DNA of 63,787 nt. Origin: Agrococcus baldri. Lineage in GTDB: Bacteria; Actinomycetota; Actinomycetes; Actinomycetales; Microbacteriaceae. Of the stretch, positions 16,563-24,380 are shown in pieces. The stretch lies in contig BJUU01000015.1 in assembly GCA_007988785.1 (NCBI GenBank), positions 1-63,787 on the forward strand, written 5' to 3'. The translations under genes were made by a program, and so were the position numbers. The notes beneath the pieces were generated by a model. That model was not told the origin of the DNA. It did no database searches and saw nothing but the letters and a program-made list of their open reading frames with translations. Numbering within the stretch: the first letter of the stretch is position 1; every line of letters starts with the position of its first letter.

Positions 16563-17492
16563 ATGAGCACTCCCGCAGCGCGCGCCCGACCCGGTCACGC
16601 CGGCGCCGCCGTCACCTCGCCCATCCTCACCGCCGCGGGTCCTGTCGGGTTCGCTCCGGTGCCTCCCGCCGGCCGCACGAGCCGGCTGCCGCGCGCTCGC
16701 ACCGCGCTCGCGGCGTTCGCGGCGCTCACGCTGCTGCCGATGGTGGGCCTCGCGGCGCTCGCCTTCGCGGGCGGCATCGACGGCGCCGACCTGCAGGCGA
16801 TGACGACCGCGGTGATGCTGCTGCCGGCGCTCGTCGCGGTGTTCGTCTGGTCGGTGACGCGGCCGCTGCCGATCGGGCAGGCTCTGCGGGTGCGGCCCGA
16901 GCGCGGCTGGCCCCGCGCGCTCGGCTGGTCGCTCGTCGCGCTGGTGGCGGTCGCCGCGATCGGCGCCGCCACCGCCGGTCTCGCGCTGCTGCTCGGCATC
17001 GCCGAGCCCGGCCTCGACTGGCAGGCCGTGCTGCCGGCCATCCCGCCGGTGCTGGCCACCATGCTCGCGCTCTCGCTCGCCGAGGAGGTCGGCTGGCGCG
17101 GCTTCGCGCAGCGCCTGCTCGCGCCGATCGGCCTCGTGCGCGCCTCGCTCGGCATCGCCGCCTTCTGGGCGCTCTGGCACGCGCCCGCCATGACGGTGTG
17201 GGTGTGGGAGGGCAGCATGCCGCTCGCCGTCGCGCTCACCACGCTCGGCGGCCTGCTGCTGGGCGGCCTCGTGCTCTCGGCGCTCGCTGCGCTCGGCGGC
17301 AGCGTCTGGCCCGCGGTGGCCGGCCACGCGGCGATGAACTCGATCGTGGTCTTCGCCACGAGCACGCTCGTCACGGGCGATGCTGCGGAGATCGGCGCGC
17401 TCGGGCTGCTGCCGTGGGCGCTCGCGGCGGCGGCGCTGCTGGCCGTCGCCGCCCGCCGCGCGCTGCCGGCACGACGGCGTCGACCGCGCTGA
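16563..17492 (+). CDS. CPBP family intramembrane metalloprotease
   Basis: 309 aa with about eight hydrophobic helices. The CPBP (Abi/CAAX protease-like) signature is intact: the EEVGWRGF box near residue 175, FWALWHAP and the third His region GHAAMNS. Such proteases act inside the membrane; the substrate is unknown and self-immunity to bacteriocins is one known role of the family. ATG 16563 follows a GGAG. An alternative TTG lies four codons upstream. Confidence 0.88.
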   Translation: MSTPAARARPGHAGAAVTSPILTAAGPVGFAPVPPAGRTSRLPRARTALAAFAALTLLPMVGLAALAFAGGIDGADLQAMTTAVMLLPALVAVFVWSVTRPLPIGQALRVRPERGWPRALGWSLVALVAVAAIGAATAGLALLLGIAEPGLDWQAVLPAIPPVLATMLALSLAEEVGWRGFAQRLLAPIGLVRASLGIAAFWALWHAPAMTVWVWEGSMPLAVALTTLGGLLLGGLVLSALAALGGSVWPAVAGHAAMNSIVVFATSTLVTGDAAEIGALGLLPWALAAAALLAVAARRALPARRRRPR

Positions 17493-17502
17493 TGAGACGA
17501 CG

Positions 17503-17544
17503 ACGGGCGGATGCGCTGCCAGGCCCGGCAGCGCATCCGCCCGT
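17503..17544. terminator. bidirectional terminator, CPBP gene and FMN reductase gene
   Basis: A perfect 18-bp stem (17503-17520 with 17527-17544) and a 6-nt AGGCCC loop occupy the convergent gap. The stem contains the abundant GGATGCG word. Confidence 0.9.
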
Positions 17545-17561
17545 GTCGTGTGTGGTGCGGC

Positions 17562-18137
17562 TCAGGCCGCGACGAGCGCCTCGTTCGCGGCGGTCACGAG
17601 GCCCGCGACGCTCTCGCGCAGCGCCTCGGCCGAGCGGCCGACGAAGGCGGGGGAGTCGACCATGCGCATCGCCTCGTCGAAGTCGGTGGGCTGGAAGGGC
17701 ATCTGCACGCCCTCGCCCTGCATCGCGAGGCCGATGTAGTCGAGCACGGCGTGCAGCTGTGCCGCGGCGGAGCGGCCGCCGGCCCAGCCGTAGGAGACGA
17801 TCGTGGCGGGCTTGCCGACCCACTCGGCCTTCAGGTAGTCGATCGCGTTCTTGAGCGCGGCCGGGTAGCCCGCGTTGTAGTCGGGGGTGACGAACACGAC
17901 GCCGTCGAGGGCGTCGATCTGCTCGGCCCACGCGATCGTGTGCGGGTTGGTGCGCACGCCGGAGGCGGGCGGCAGGGCCTCGTCGAGCAGCGGCAGGCGC
18001 TGCTCGGCGAGGTCGAGCATCACGGCATCGGCGCCTGCGGCCTCGACGAGCGCGGCGAGCTCGTCGGCGACGGGGCGGCCGACGCGCACGGGGCGGGTGC
18101 TGCCGACGATGATGCCGATCTGGGGGCGTGCGGACAT
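17562..18137 (-). CDS. NADPH-dependent FMN reductase-like flavoprotein
   Basis: 191 aa, flavodoxin-like fold. IGIIVGSTRPVRVGRPVAD is the FMN-phosphate-binding loop and FVTPDYNAGYPAALKNAIDYL is the canonical NADPH_dep_FMN_red motif. Likely a quinone or chromate/azo-type reductase involved in redox stress; the substrate cannot be specified. ATG 18137 has a TCAGGAGA site, favoured over an in-frame ATG at 18170 that would add 11 polar residues. Confidence 0.88.
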   Translation of the reverse strand: MSARPQIGIIVGSTRPVRVGRPVADELAALVEAAGADAVMLDLAEQRLPLLDEALPPASGVRTNPHTIAWAEQIDALDGVVFVTPDYNAGYPAALKNAIDYLKAEWVGKPATIVSYGWAGGRSAAAQLHAVLDYIGLAMQGEGVQMPFQPTDFDEAMRMVDSPAFVGRSAEALRESVAGLVTAANEALVAA

Positions 18138-18228
18138 GACGGTCTCCTGACGTGTCTGGTGGTTGGTCATGGCGCGCGACGCTGGGCACCAGTGATCAGA
18201 CAACGGGGGAGTGCGGGCAGATATTCCA

Positions 18229-18242
18229 GATTCGAACGAATC
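18229..18242. promoter_or_regulatory. palindrome upstream of the FMN reductase gene
   Basis: GATTCG-AA-CGAATC, extended by flanking CC/GG after one mismatch, lies in an unusually AT-rich patch (18221-18243) of the 119-bp gap. Possible operator for the reductase gene; no regulator is encoded beside it. Confidence 0.35.
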
Positions 18243-18256
18243 CGGCCCTGCCTGGG

Positions 18257-19477
18257 CTACGCCAGGAAGGCGCGCGCCGCCGCGACCATCGCGGTGGTCG
18301 CCGTGTCGAGCGTCGGCTGCAGCACCGGGATGAAGTCGGGCGCGTGGTTGGAGGGCACGTCGACGTCGAAGGTGCCGCGCGCGCGGGCCTGCGCGACGAG
18401 CTCGGGGTCGAAGCCGCCGTACATCCAGAAGACGTACGGCGCATCCCACACCGCCGGCAGGTAGCTGAAGTCCTCCGAGCCCAGGTACTGCGGCGAGGGC
18501 ACGTGCGCGGCCCCGAACGCGGCGTCGAAGGCCGCGCCCACGGTCGCGGCCGCATCCGCGTCGTTGACCGTCAGCGGCGCCAGGTCGCCCGTCTCGATCG
18601 TCGCCGGCGGCGCCCCCGCCGCCTGGCACTCGCCCTGCACGATGCGCTCGATCGCGGCGATCATGCGCTCGCGCACGCGCGGCTCGAAGGTGCGGATGTT
18701 GATCTCGAAGCGCGCCGAGTCGGGGATGATGTTCTGCTTCACGCCCGCGTGGAAGGTGCCGATCGTGAGCACGGCGCGCTCGGCCGGCGCCACCTCGCGC
18801 GAGACGATCGTCTGCAGCCGCACCACCATGCTGGCGGCCAGCACGATCGGGTCGATGGTCTTCTCGGGCTGCGAGCCGTGGCCGCCGCGGCCGCGCACCG
18901 TGACGATGAAGTGGTCGCTCGCGGCCATGATGGGGCCGGCTGCGGTCTGCACCTCGCCGGCGGCGCCGGGCATGAGGTGCTGCCCGAGCGCGACGTCGAT
19001 GCCGCCGGGCAGCAGCTCGCGCAGGGCATCCTGCATGCCCGCCGCGCCCTGCATGACCTCCTCGGCCGGCTGGAAGACGGCGACGATCGTGCCGGACCAG
19101 TCGCGCTGCTCGGCGAGGATCGCGAGCGCGCCCTGCAGCGAGGCCATGTGGGTGTCGTGGGCGCACGCGTGCATGACGCCGGTGCGCTGCCCGTCGAGCT
19201 CGTCGGTGACGCTCGAGCGGTAGGGCACGCGCTCGGCCTCGGTCACCGGCAGCGCATCCATGTCGGCGCGCAGCAGCACCGTCGGGCCCTCGCCGCTCCG
19301 CAGGATGCCGACCACGCCGGTCGCCTTGCCCACCTGCTCGTGCACCTCGAAGCCGCGCTCGCGCAGCAGCTCGGCCATGCGCGCCGCCGTGCGGTGCTCG
19401 CGGTTCGAGAGCTCGGGGTTCGCGTGCAGCTCGCGGTAGAGGTCTTCGATGAAGGGGCGGTGCGTCTCGAGCGTCAT
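18257..19477 (-). CDS. M20 family amidohydrolase
   Basis: Metal-dependent hydrolase of 406 aa in the M20D/IAA-amino-acid hydrolase group. HANPELSNREHRTA, the MHACAHDTHMAS metal-binding segment, FQPAEEVMQGAAGM with its catalytic Glu pair, the dimerisation domain with GRGGHGSQPEKTIDP and a late SEDFSYL are all in place. It probably cleaves N-acyl or peptide-like amides; the exact substrate is unknown. ATG 19477 is leaderless behind a TAGCCT box. Confidence 0.9.
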   Translation of the reverse strand: MTLETHRPFIEDLYRELHANPELSNREHRTAARMAELLRERGFEVHEQVGKATGVVGILRSGEGPTVLLRADMDALPVTEAERVPYRSSVTDELDGQRTGVMHACAHDTHMASLQGALAILAEQRDWSGTIVAVFQPAEEVMQGAAGMQDALRELLPGGIDVALGQHLMPGAAGEVQTAAGPIMAASDHFIVTVRGRGGHGSQPEKTIDPIVLAASMVVRLQTIVSREVAPAERAVLTIGTFHAGVKQNIIPDSARFEINIRTFEPRVRERMIAAIERIVQGECQAAGAPPATIETGDLAPLTVNDADAAATVGAAFDAAFGAAHVPSPQYLGSEDFSYLPAVWDAPYVFWMYGGFDPELVAQARARGTFDVDVPSNHAPDFIPVLQPTLDTATTAMVAAARAFLA

Positions 19478-19483
19478 GCCGCC

Positions 19484-19489
19484 AGGCTA
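19484..19489 (-). promoter_or_regulatory. -10 box, leaderless amidohydrolase gene
   Basis: TAGCCT, 6 nt before ATG 19477 on the minus strand. Confidence 0.55.
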
Positions 19490-19538
19490 CGCCGCCCGCG
19501 CACGCCGGTACGATGGAGGGCGAACCGTGAGGAGAGCC

Positions 19539-20123
19539 GTGACCGCCACGCCCGCCGCCTCGCAGGAGCTCCAGCACTGGCACCTTCCTGCGATGCGAGC
19601 CGTCCCCGCGCTCGTCGTCGGGCTGCCGCTGCCGTTCATCCAGCTGCACGCGCCGATCGTCGGGCTCATCGCGCTCGCCGTGCTGCTCGCCGGCACCGCC
19701 GCGGCGACGTGGCTCGGCCGCCGCGCGGTGCCGGAGGGCGCCGGCCGCTGGCCCGCGGTCATCGCCGTCTGGTCGGGCGCCGTGGCGCTCGTCGCCGTCG
19801 CCCTCGCGATCGCCATCCCGAGCGAGACGATGCTCGGGCTGACCGTCGCGCTCTGGGCGATCCCCGCGGGGCTGGTCGAGCTGCAGGGATGGGCGCGGAT
19901 GCGGTCGGTGACCGAGCCGCGCACGCGGCAGCTGGTGCGCGATTGGCTCATCGTCGGCGTCTTCACGATCCTGCTGGGCCTCGTCTTCGCGTTCCTGCGC
20001 GACGCCGTCAGCCTCGTCGGCCTGCTCGGCGCCTACGCCGTCATCGTCGGCGTCTTCCACGCGGTCGCGGCCCTCTCCGCCCGCCCCGCCCGCGCCACCA
20101 CGACAGAGCGGAGCGACGCATGA
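19539..20123 (+). CDS. integral membrane protein, unknown function
   Basis: 194 aa with about six hydrophobic helices arranged in pairs, beginning after a short polar N-terminus (LQHWHLPAM). Not assigned to a known transporter family; the pattern recalls small acid-resistance (HdeD-like) membrane proteins, which is a weak guess. GTG 19539 has GAGGAGA upstream, and TACGAT at 19509-19514 could be its -10 box. First gene of a three-gene overlapping unit with the next two. Confidence 0.75.
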   Translation: MTATPAASQELQHWHLPAMRAVPALVVGLPLPFIQLHAPIVGLIALAVLLAGTAAATWLGRRAVPEGAGRWPAVIAVWSGAVALVAVALAIAIPSETMLGLTVALWAIPAGLVELQGWARMRSVTEPRTRQLVRDWLIVGVFTILLGLVFAFLRDAVSLVGLLGAYAVIVGVFHAVAALSARPARATTTERSDA

Positions 20124-20374
20124 GCGACCAGCAGCACGACCCCACCCGGCGCCAGAAGCTGAAGCCCTTCGAGTACCTGCTCTTCGCCGGCGGCGTCGGC
20201 ATCTTCATCGGCCTGATCGTGCTGATGTCGGTGCGCGAGGTGGTGCTCGCTCTCGTCTTCGGCGGCATCGGCTTCATCGCCTCGCTGCTGCTCATCGCGA
20301 CGCTCATGCTGGCCATCAAGCCCAAGGGCCGCTCGTCGGCGGATCTCGACAAGCGCGACGGCTTCGAGCAGTGA
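20120..20374 (+). CDS. small two-helix membrane protein
   Basis: 84 aa: polar N-terminus, two transmembrane helices (about residues 20-65: YLLFAGGVGIFIGLIVLMSV, then LVFGGIGFIASLLLIATLML) and a charged C-terminus. The start overlaps the preceding stop by ATGA and its own stop overlaps the lipoprotein start by GTGA, so translation of all three is coupled. Function unknown. Confidence 0.78.
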   Translation: MSDQQHDPTRRQKLKPFEYLLFAGGVGIFIGLIVLMSVREVVLALVFGGIGFIASLLLIATLMLAIKPKGRSSADLDKRDGFEQ

Positions 20375-20964
20375 GGCGCGCGCGGCTGCTCGCGGCCGCC
20401 ACGCTGCTGCCTGCGCTCGCGCTCGTGGTCGCCGGCTGCACGCACGTCGCCACGAACACGATCGGCGGCGACTCGGTCGCGCCGACCGGCGAGCAGTCCG
20501 CGACCAACGACCCGCAGCTGGTCGCCGAGGGCCTCGCGTTCGACCCGGTCATCCACGACGTCGACCCCGATGCCGACTGCGACGGCGAGGCGGGGCGCGC
20601 GCCCTGGGAGAGCTTCGACCGCGCCGCCTGGCCCGACCTCGACGTGACCGCAGGGGAGACCACCCTCACCTGCGGCAACGCATCCGGTGCCGGCTGGCGC
20701 CACATCGCTGACGGCCACGCCGGCGACTTCGGCGAGCTCGCCGAGCTCGTCGGCGCCGGGTGGGAGGACGTCGCGGTCTTCGCGATCGACCGCGCGCTCG
20801 AGCAGCCGACGCGCGTCGAGGAGTACCGCGACGACATCGTCAACTACGACGTGCTGGTCGAGTACGTGAACGGCGGCGAGGCGCAGCGGTCCTGGATGGT
20901 CACGGTCGGCGTCGGGCTCGGCAGCGGGCACGTCATCACGTCGTTCCCTGACGAGCAGCGCTAG
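20371..20964 (+). CDS. putative lipoprotein, unknown function
   Basis: 197 aa with a lipoprotein signal: basic start, hydrophobic core and lipobox VVAGC with Cys23 as the lipidation site. The mature part is acidic, with conserved-looking pieces CDGEAGRAPWESFDRAAWP and the sentence-like repeat of Asp and Glu, and two further cysteines that could form a disulfide. Third gene of the coupled unit; probably works with the two membrane proteins at the outer face of the membrane. No family recognised. Confidence 0.75.
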   Translation: MRRARLLAAATLLPALALVVAGCTHVATNTIGGDSVAPTGEQSATNDPQLVAEGLAFDPVIHDVDPDADCDGEAGRAPWESFDRAAWPDLDVTAGETTLTCGNASGAGWRHIADGHAGDFGELAELVGAGWEDVAVFAIDRALEQPTRVEEYRDDIVNYDVLVEYVNGGEAQRSWMVTVGVGLGSGHVITSFPDEQR

Positions 20965-20978
20965 CCAGATCGCGTCTT

Positions 20979-20996
20979 CCGCCGGCGCCCCGGCGG
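20979..20996. terminator. short hairpin after the lipoprotein gene
   Basis: CCGCCGG (20979-20985) pairs with CCGGCGG (20990-20996) across a CGCC loop, 15 nt after the stop. Confidence 0.55.
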
Positions 20997-21045
20997 TGCT
21001 TCACTGACCCCGATCCATAACGGCGTTTCATCGAGGAGGCGCAGC

Positions 21046-21573
21046 ATGCACATGGAGCACGGGCCCTACCTGGGCACCGACATCGCCGGGCTCATGCACG
21101 CGGCACGGGCCGAGGCCCGACGGGTGATGGCATCGACGAAGGGCGACATGGTGGGCGACCACCGGGCGATCCTGGAGCGGCTCGAGGTGGCCGACCTGAT
21201 CACCCACGAGGAGGCGGGCACGCTGCTCGACCTCTACCGCATGGGCTACGAGGCCGGCGAGGGCAAGGGCGACGCGCAGCGCGCGTTCTTCGCCACCCGC
21301 GGCACCTACGACCGGCTCGCCGCGAGCGGCACGGCCAGCCCCGTCGCGCTCGTGCTGGCCTCTGCGTCGGTCGGCTCGTACGAGGTCGCGCCGGGCGACG
21401 ACGGCTCGACCACCGTCACCATCGCGCGGCAGAGCTACGGCACGAGCCTCGCGGGCATCGGGGCCGGCATCGGCGCGGTGATCGGCGGGCCGATCGGCGG
21501 CACGCTCGGCGGCGCGATCGGCGGACTGATCGGCGGCATCGTCGACGAGAAGAAGGACACCAAGAAGACCTGA
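21046..21573 (+). CDS. glycine-zipper protein, unknown function
   Basis: 175 aa. The first 110 residues are a soluble helical domain (DIAGLMHAARAEARRVM; EEAGTLLDLYRMGYEAGEG); residues 135-162 are a glycine-zipper membrane segment with repeated GxxxG spacing (GIGAGIGAVIGGPIGG then TLGGAIGGLIGGI), and the tail is basic (KKDTKK). Such segments oligomerise in membranes. GAGGAGG precedes the start; ATG 21052 is a possible alternative two codons in. No family or function recognised. Confidence 0.72.
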   Translation: MHMEHGPYLGTDIAGLMHAARAEARRVMASTKGDMVGDHRAILERLEVADLITHEEAGTLLDLYRMGYEAGEGKGDAQRAFFATRGTYDRLAASGTASPVALVLASASVGSYEVAPGDDGSTTVTIARQSYGTSLAGIGAGIGAVIGGPIGGTLGGAIGGLIGGIVDEKKDTKKT

Positions 21574-21585
21574 GCCGTGCTCTGC

Positions 21586-21591
21586 CACGAT
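21586..21591 (+). promoter_or_regulatory. -10 box deciding the sulfurtransferase start
   Basis: CACGAT lies 7 nt before ATG 21599. An in-frame ATG at 21590 overlaps the box itself and so is unlikely to be the start. Confidence 0.5.
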
Positions 21592-21598
21592 GGGGCGC

Positions 21599-22438
21599 AT
21601 GCGTGATCTCGTGGACGTCGGCTGGCTGGCAGCGCACCTGGGGGAGGGCGGCCTGGTGGTCGTCGACGCCTCCATGGCCCCGCCGGGCACCGACGACCCG
21701 CTGCCGACCGATGGCATCCCCGGCGCCGTGCGGCTCGACCTGGCCGGCGCCTTCTCGAGGCAGGACGACGCGGATGGGCTGGGCCCGGTGGGCGTGCACG
21801 ACATGCCCGCGCCGGCCGAGCTCGAGCGCGCGCTGCGCGAGCTCGGCATCCGCGCCGGCGACCGCGTGGTCGCCTACGACGCCGCCGGCATCTACTCGAG
21901 CGCCCGCGCGTGGTGGATGCTGCGCGCCGCGGGCATCGACGCCGCCGTGCTCGACGGCGGCCTGCCCGCCTGGGCCGAGGCGGGGCATCCGCTCGCCCCG
22001 GTCGCCGCATCGACCGGTCGGGCCGGCGACGTCGCGGTGGTGTGGGATGCCTCGGCCCTCGTCGACGCGGACGCCACGGCCGCCGCGCTCGCCTCGGGCG
22101 GCGCCGCCGTGCTCGATGCCCGCTCGCCCGGCCGCTTCTCGGGCGACGAGCCCGATCCGCGCGCCGAGGTGCGGGCCGGCCACATGCCCGGAGCGGCCTC
22201 GCTGCACTACGGCGCGCTCGCGCCCGGCGGTCGCCTGCTGCCGCCCGAGCAGCTCGAGCGGGCGCTGCGGGACGCCGCGGGGGAGCGGCCCATCATCGCG
22301 AGCTGCGGCTCGGGCGTGACGGCGGCGGTGATCGCGCTCGCCGCGACGCTCGTCGGCCGCGACGCGAGCGTCTACGACGGCTCGTGGTCGGAGTGGGGCC
22401 ACGCGGCATCCGGGCGGCCGGTGGTCACCGGCGGCTGA
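21599..22438 (+). CDS. sseA: sulfurtransferase (thiosulfate or 3-mercaptopyruvate type)
   Basis: Tandem rhodanese protein of 279 aa. The first, inactive domain (VDVGWLAAHLGEGGLVVVDA; IPGAVRLDL) is followed by the catalytic domain with LDARSPGRFSGDE and the active-site loop SCGSGVTAAV carrying the nucleophilic Cys. Sulfur donor specificity (thiosulfate versus mercaptopyruvate) is not certain; the CGSGVT loop matches the mercaptopyruvate type. The last codons and stop lie inside a palindrome shared with the convergent response regulator. Confidence 0.9.
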   Translation: MRDLVDVGWLAAHLGEGGLVVVDASMAPPGTDDPLPTDGIPGAVRLDLAGAFSRQDDADGLGPVGVHDMPAPAELERALRELGIRAGDRVVAYDAAGIYSSARAWWMLRAAGIDAAVLDGGLPAWAEAGHPLAPVAASTGRAGDVAVVWDASALVDADATAAALASGGAAVLDARSPGRFSGDEPDPRAEVRAGHMPGAASLHYGALAPGGRLLPPEQLERALRDAAGERPIIASCGSGVTAAVIALAATLVGRDASVYDGSWSEWGHAASGRPVVTGG

Positions 22439-22450
22439 GCCGCTCAGCCG
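22432..22450. terminator. palindrome containing both stop codons
   Basis: CGGCTGAGC-C-GCTCAGCCG is a perfect 9-bp inverted repeat around one base. It includes the TGA of the sulfurtransferase (22436-22438) and, on the other strand, the stop of the response regulator (22446-22444), and may act as a two-way terminator in a 5-bp gap. Confidence 0.5.
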
Positions 22451-23088
22451 GTCAGGCCGGCCTCGCGCGCCACGATCGACGCCTGCAGCCGCGTCGAGCA
22501 GCCGAGCTTCGCGAGCACGCGCGAGACGTGCGTCTTCGCGGTCGCGGTGCCGATGCCGAGCCGCTGCGCCGTCTGCGCGTTCGAGAGGCCGTCGCCCAGG
22601 CACGCGAGCACCTCGCGCTCCCGCTCGGTGAGCTCGCCGATGCCGGGGTGGGCGGATGCGGCGGCCGGCTCGGGCGCGGCGGCGAAGGCGTCGAGCACGC
22701 GGCGCGTCACCTCCGGCGCCATCACGCCCTCGCCGCGCGCGACGCGGCGCACGGCGTCGACGAGCGTCGGCGCATCCGCCGACTTCAGCAGGAAGCCGGC
22801 AGCCCCGGCCCGCAGGGCGCCGAAGACGTACTCGTCGAGGTCGAAGGTCGTGAGCACGAGCACCTGCGCGAGCCGCTCGTCGACGATCGCGCGGGTGGCG
22901 GCGATGCCGTCGGTGCCCGGCATGCGCACATCCATCAGCACCACGTCGGGGCGCAGGGCGCGGGTGTTGCGCAGCGCGGTCGCCCCGTCGCCCGCCTCGC
23001 CCAGCACCCGCACGCCCGCCGACTCGAGCAGCAGCCGCAGGCCGCCGCGGATCGCCTCGTGGTCGTCGGCGATGAGCACGCGCGGCAT
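22444..23088 (-). CDS. LuxR/NarL-family response regulator
   Basis: 214 aa. Receiver domain (LIADDHEAIRGGLRLLLES; phospho-acceptor Asp in VVLMDVRMPG; LTTFDLDEYVFGAL; conserved Lys in FLLKSADA) followed by a LuxR-type helix-turn-helix (LTEREREVLACLGDGLSN; GTATAKTHVSRVLAKLG). It is the partner of the histidine kinase directly upstream, with a 1-nt TGATG junction; a GTG one codon earlier is an alternative start. Target genes are unknown. Confidence 0.93.
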   Translation of the reverse strand: MPRVLIADDHEAIRGGLRLLLESAGVRVLGEAGDGATALRNTRALRPDVVLMDVRMPGTDGIAATRAIVDERLAQVLVLTTFDLDEYVFGALRAGAAGFLLKSADAPTLVDAVRRVARGEGVMAPEVTRRVLDAFAAAPEPAAASAHPGIGELTEREREVLACLGDGLSNAQTAQRLGIGTATAKTHVSRVLAKLGCSTRLQASIVAREAGLTG

Positions 23089-24263
23089 CACGCCGTCAGC
23101 GGCAGCGTCGTCTGCACCGTCCATCGCGCACCTCCCTCCCGGTCGGGCCCGGCCGTCAGCTCGCCGCCCAGCGCGGTGGCCCGCTCGCGCATCATCCGCA
23201 CCCCGAGGCCGGCCGAGGGCGGCGCGCTGGGCCGGGCCGAGGCATCCATCGCCGACTCGACGCGCAGCGTGAGCGCATCGCCCGTGCGCTCGACGCGCAC
23301 GGTCGCGGTCGCGCCCGGCGCGTGCTTCATGGCGTTCGTGAGCGACTCCTGCAGGATGCGGCCGGCGGCCTGGTCGATCGCGACCGGCATGGGCGGCGGC
23401 TCGCCGACGAGCGTGACGTCGAGGCCGCGCTCGCGCGCCCTGCCGATGATGCCCTCGGCGTCGCTCAGCCGGTCGGGGGCCGCCGGCGCGTCGCCGCCGG
23501 CGCGCAGCACCAGGATCATCGATCGCATCTGCTCGAGGCTGCGGATGCTCGCCGCCCGGATGGTCTCGAGCGACGAGCGCTGCGGCTGGGGCGCGGCGAG
23601 CGCCGCCTCGGTGTGGATGGCGATCGCCGAGAGCTCGCTCGCGATCGCGTCGTGCAGGTCGCGCGCCATGCGGCCGCGCTCGGCCTGCACGACCTCCTGC
23701 TGCGTGAGCGCGGCGAGCCGCTCGAGGTCGTCGGCGCGCTGCGCCTCGAGCGCCGCGCGCGAGCGCTCGCGCTGCACCGCGAGCCCCCACCAGTAGGGGG
23801 TGACGACGACGGCGACGAGCTGCAGTGCGGTGAAGGCCGCGAGCCGCAGGTCGCCGCTCAGCACCAGCACGAGCACCGTGCCGCCGATCGCGAGCGTCGC
23901 GATGATCGCGAGCAGCACGCGGCGCCCGCGGTCGCTCGTGTGCAGCGCGGCGCTGTAGATGGCGTCGACGAGCACCAGCAGCACGCCGATGGTGCCGCCG
24001 ATGGTGATGTCGGCCGCGAACAGCGCGGTGGCGCCCGCGAGCACCGTGAGCGGCGCGCGCCGCTTGACCAGCAGCGCGAGGCAGCCGAGCACGAGCAGCG
24101 CCGCGTGCACCCAGCCGGCGTGCTCGAGACGCACCATCGGGGTGGTGTTCAGCGGCACGTCGAGCGCCAGGAACAGCAGCCCGATCGCGAGCGTCGCGGC
24201 CGCCGTGAGCGGCACCGTCCAGGCGCGCGAGCGCCACGGCAGCATCTCGGTCGGGCGGAGCAT
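23088..24263 (-). CDS. sensor histidine kinase, HisKA_3 family
   Basis: 391 aa. About five to six N-terminal transmembrane helices (residues 10-150) with no sizeable extracellular sensor, a coiled helix, the dimerisation/phosphoacceptor motif RMARDLHDAIASELSAIAIH, and a C-terminal HATPase with LQESLTNAMKHAPG and GLGVRMMRERA. It phosphorylates the downstream response regulator. The signal is probably membrane-related but unknown. The start is leaderless behind TGGAAT and diverges from the GAP-family gene 117 bp away, a possible target. Confidence 0.92.
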   Translation of the reverse strand: MLRPTEMLPWRSRAWTVPLTAAATLAIGLLFLALDVPLNTTPMVRLEHAGWVHAALLVLGCLALLVKRRAPLTVLAGATALFAADITIGGTIGVLLVLVDAIYSAALHTSDRGRRVLLAIIATLAIGGTVLVLVLSGDLRLAAFTALQLVAVVVTPYWWGLAVQRERSRAALEAQRADDLERLAALTQQEVVQAERGRMARDLHDAIASELSAIAIHTEAALAAPQPQRSSLETIRAASIRSLEQMRSMILVLRAGGDAPAAPDRLSDAEGIIGRARERGLDVTLVGEPPPMPVAIDQAAGRILQESLTNAMKHAPGATATVRVERTGDALTLRVESAMDASARPSAPPSAGLGVRMMRERATALGGELTAGPDREGGARWTVQTTLPLTA

Positions 24264-24269
24264 GCACTC

Positions 24270-24275
24270 ATTCCA
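24270..24275 (-). promoter_or_regulatory. -10 box, leaderless histidine kinase gene
   Basis: TGGAAT, 6 nt before ATG 24263 on the minus strand. Confidence 0.45.
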
Positions 24276-24380
24276 GCACGGCCGCCCCGCCCGGGCGTCA
24301 CCCGAAGGGCGGAGGCGCGCGAGCGCACCGACCCTCCTTCGGCCGATGCGCGCCCGGGCCGCGCTCGCGAGGCTCGTGGC

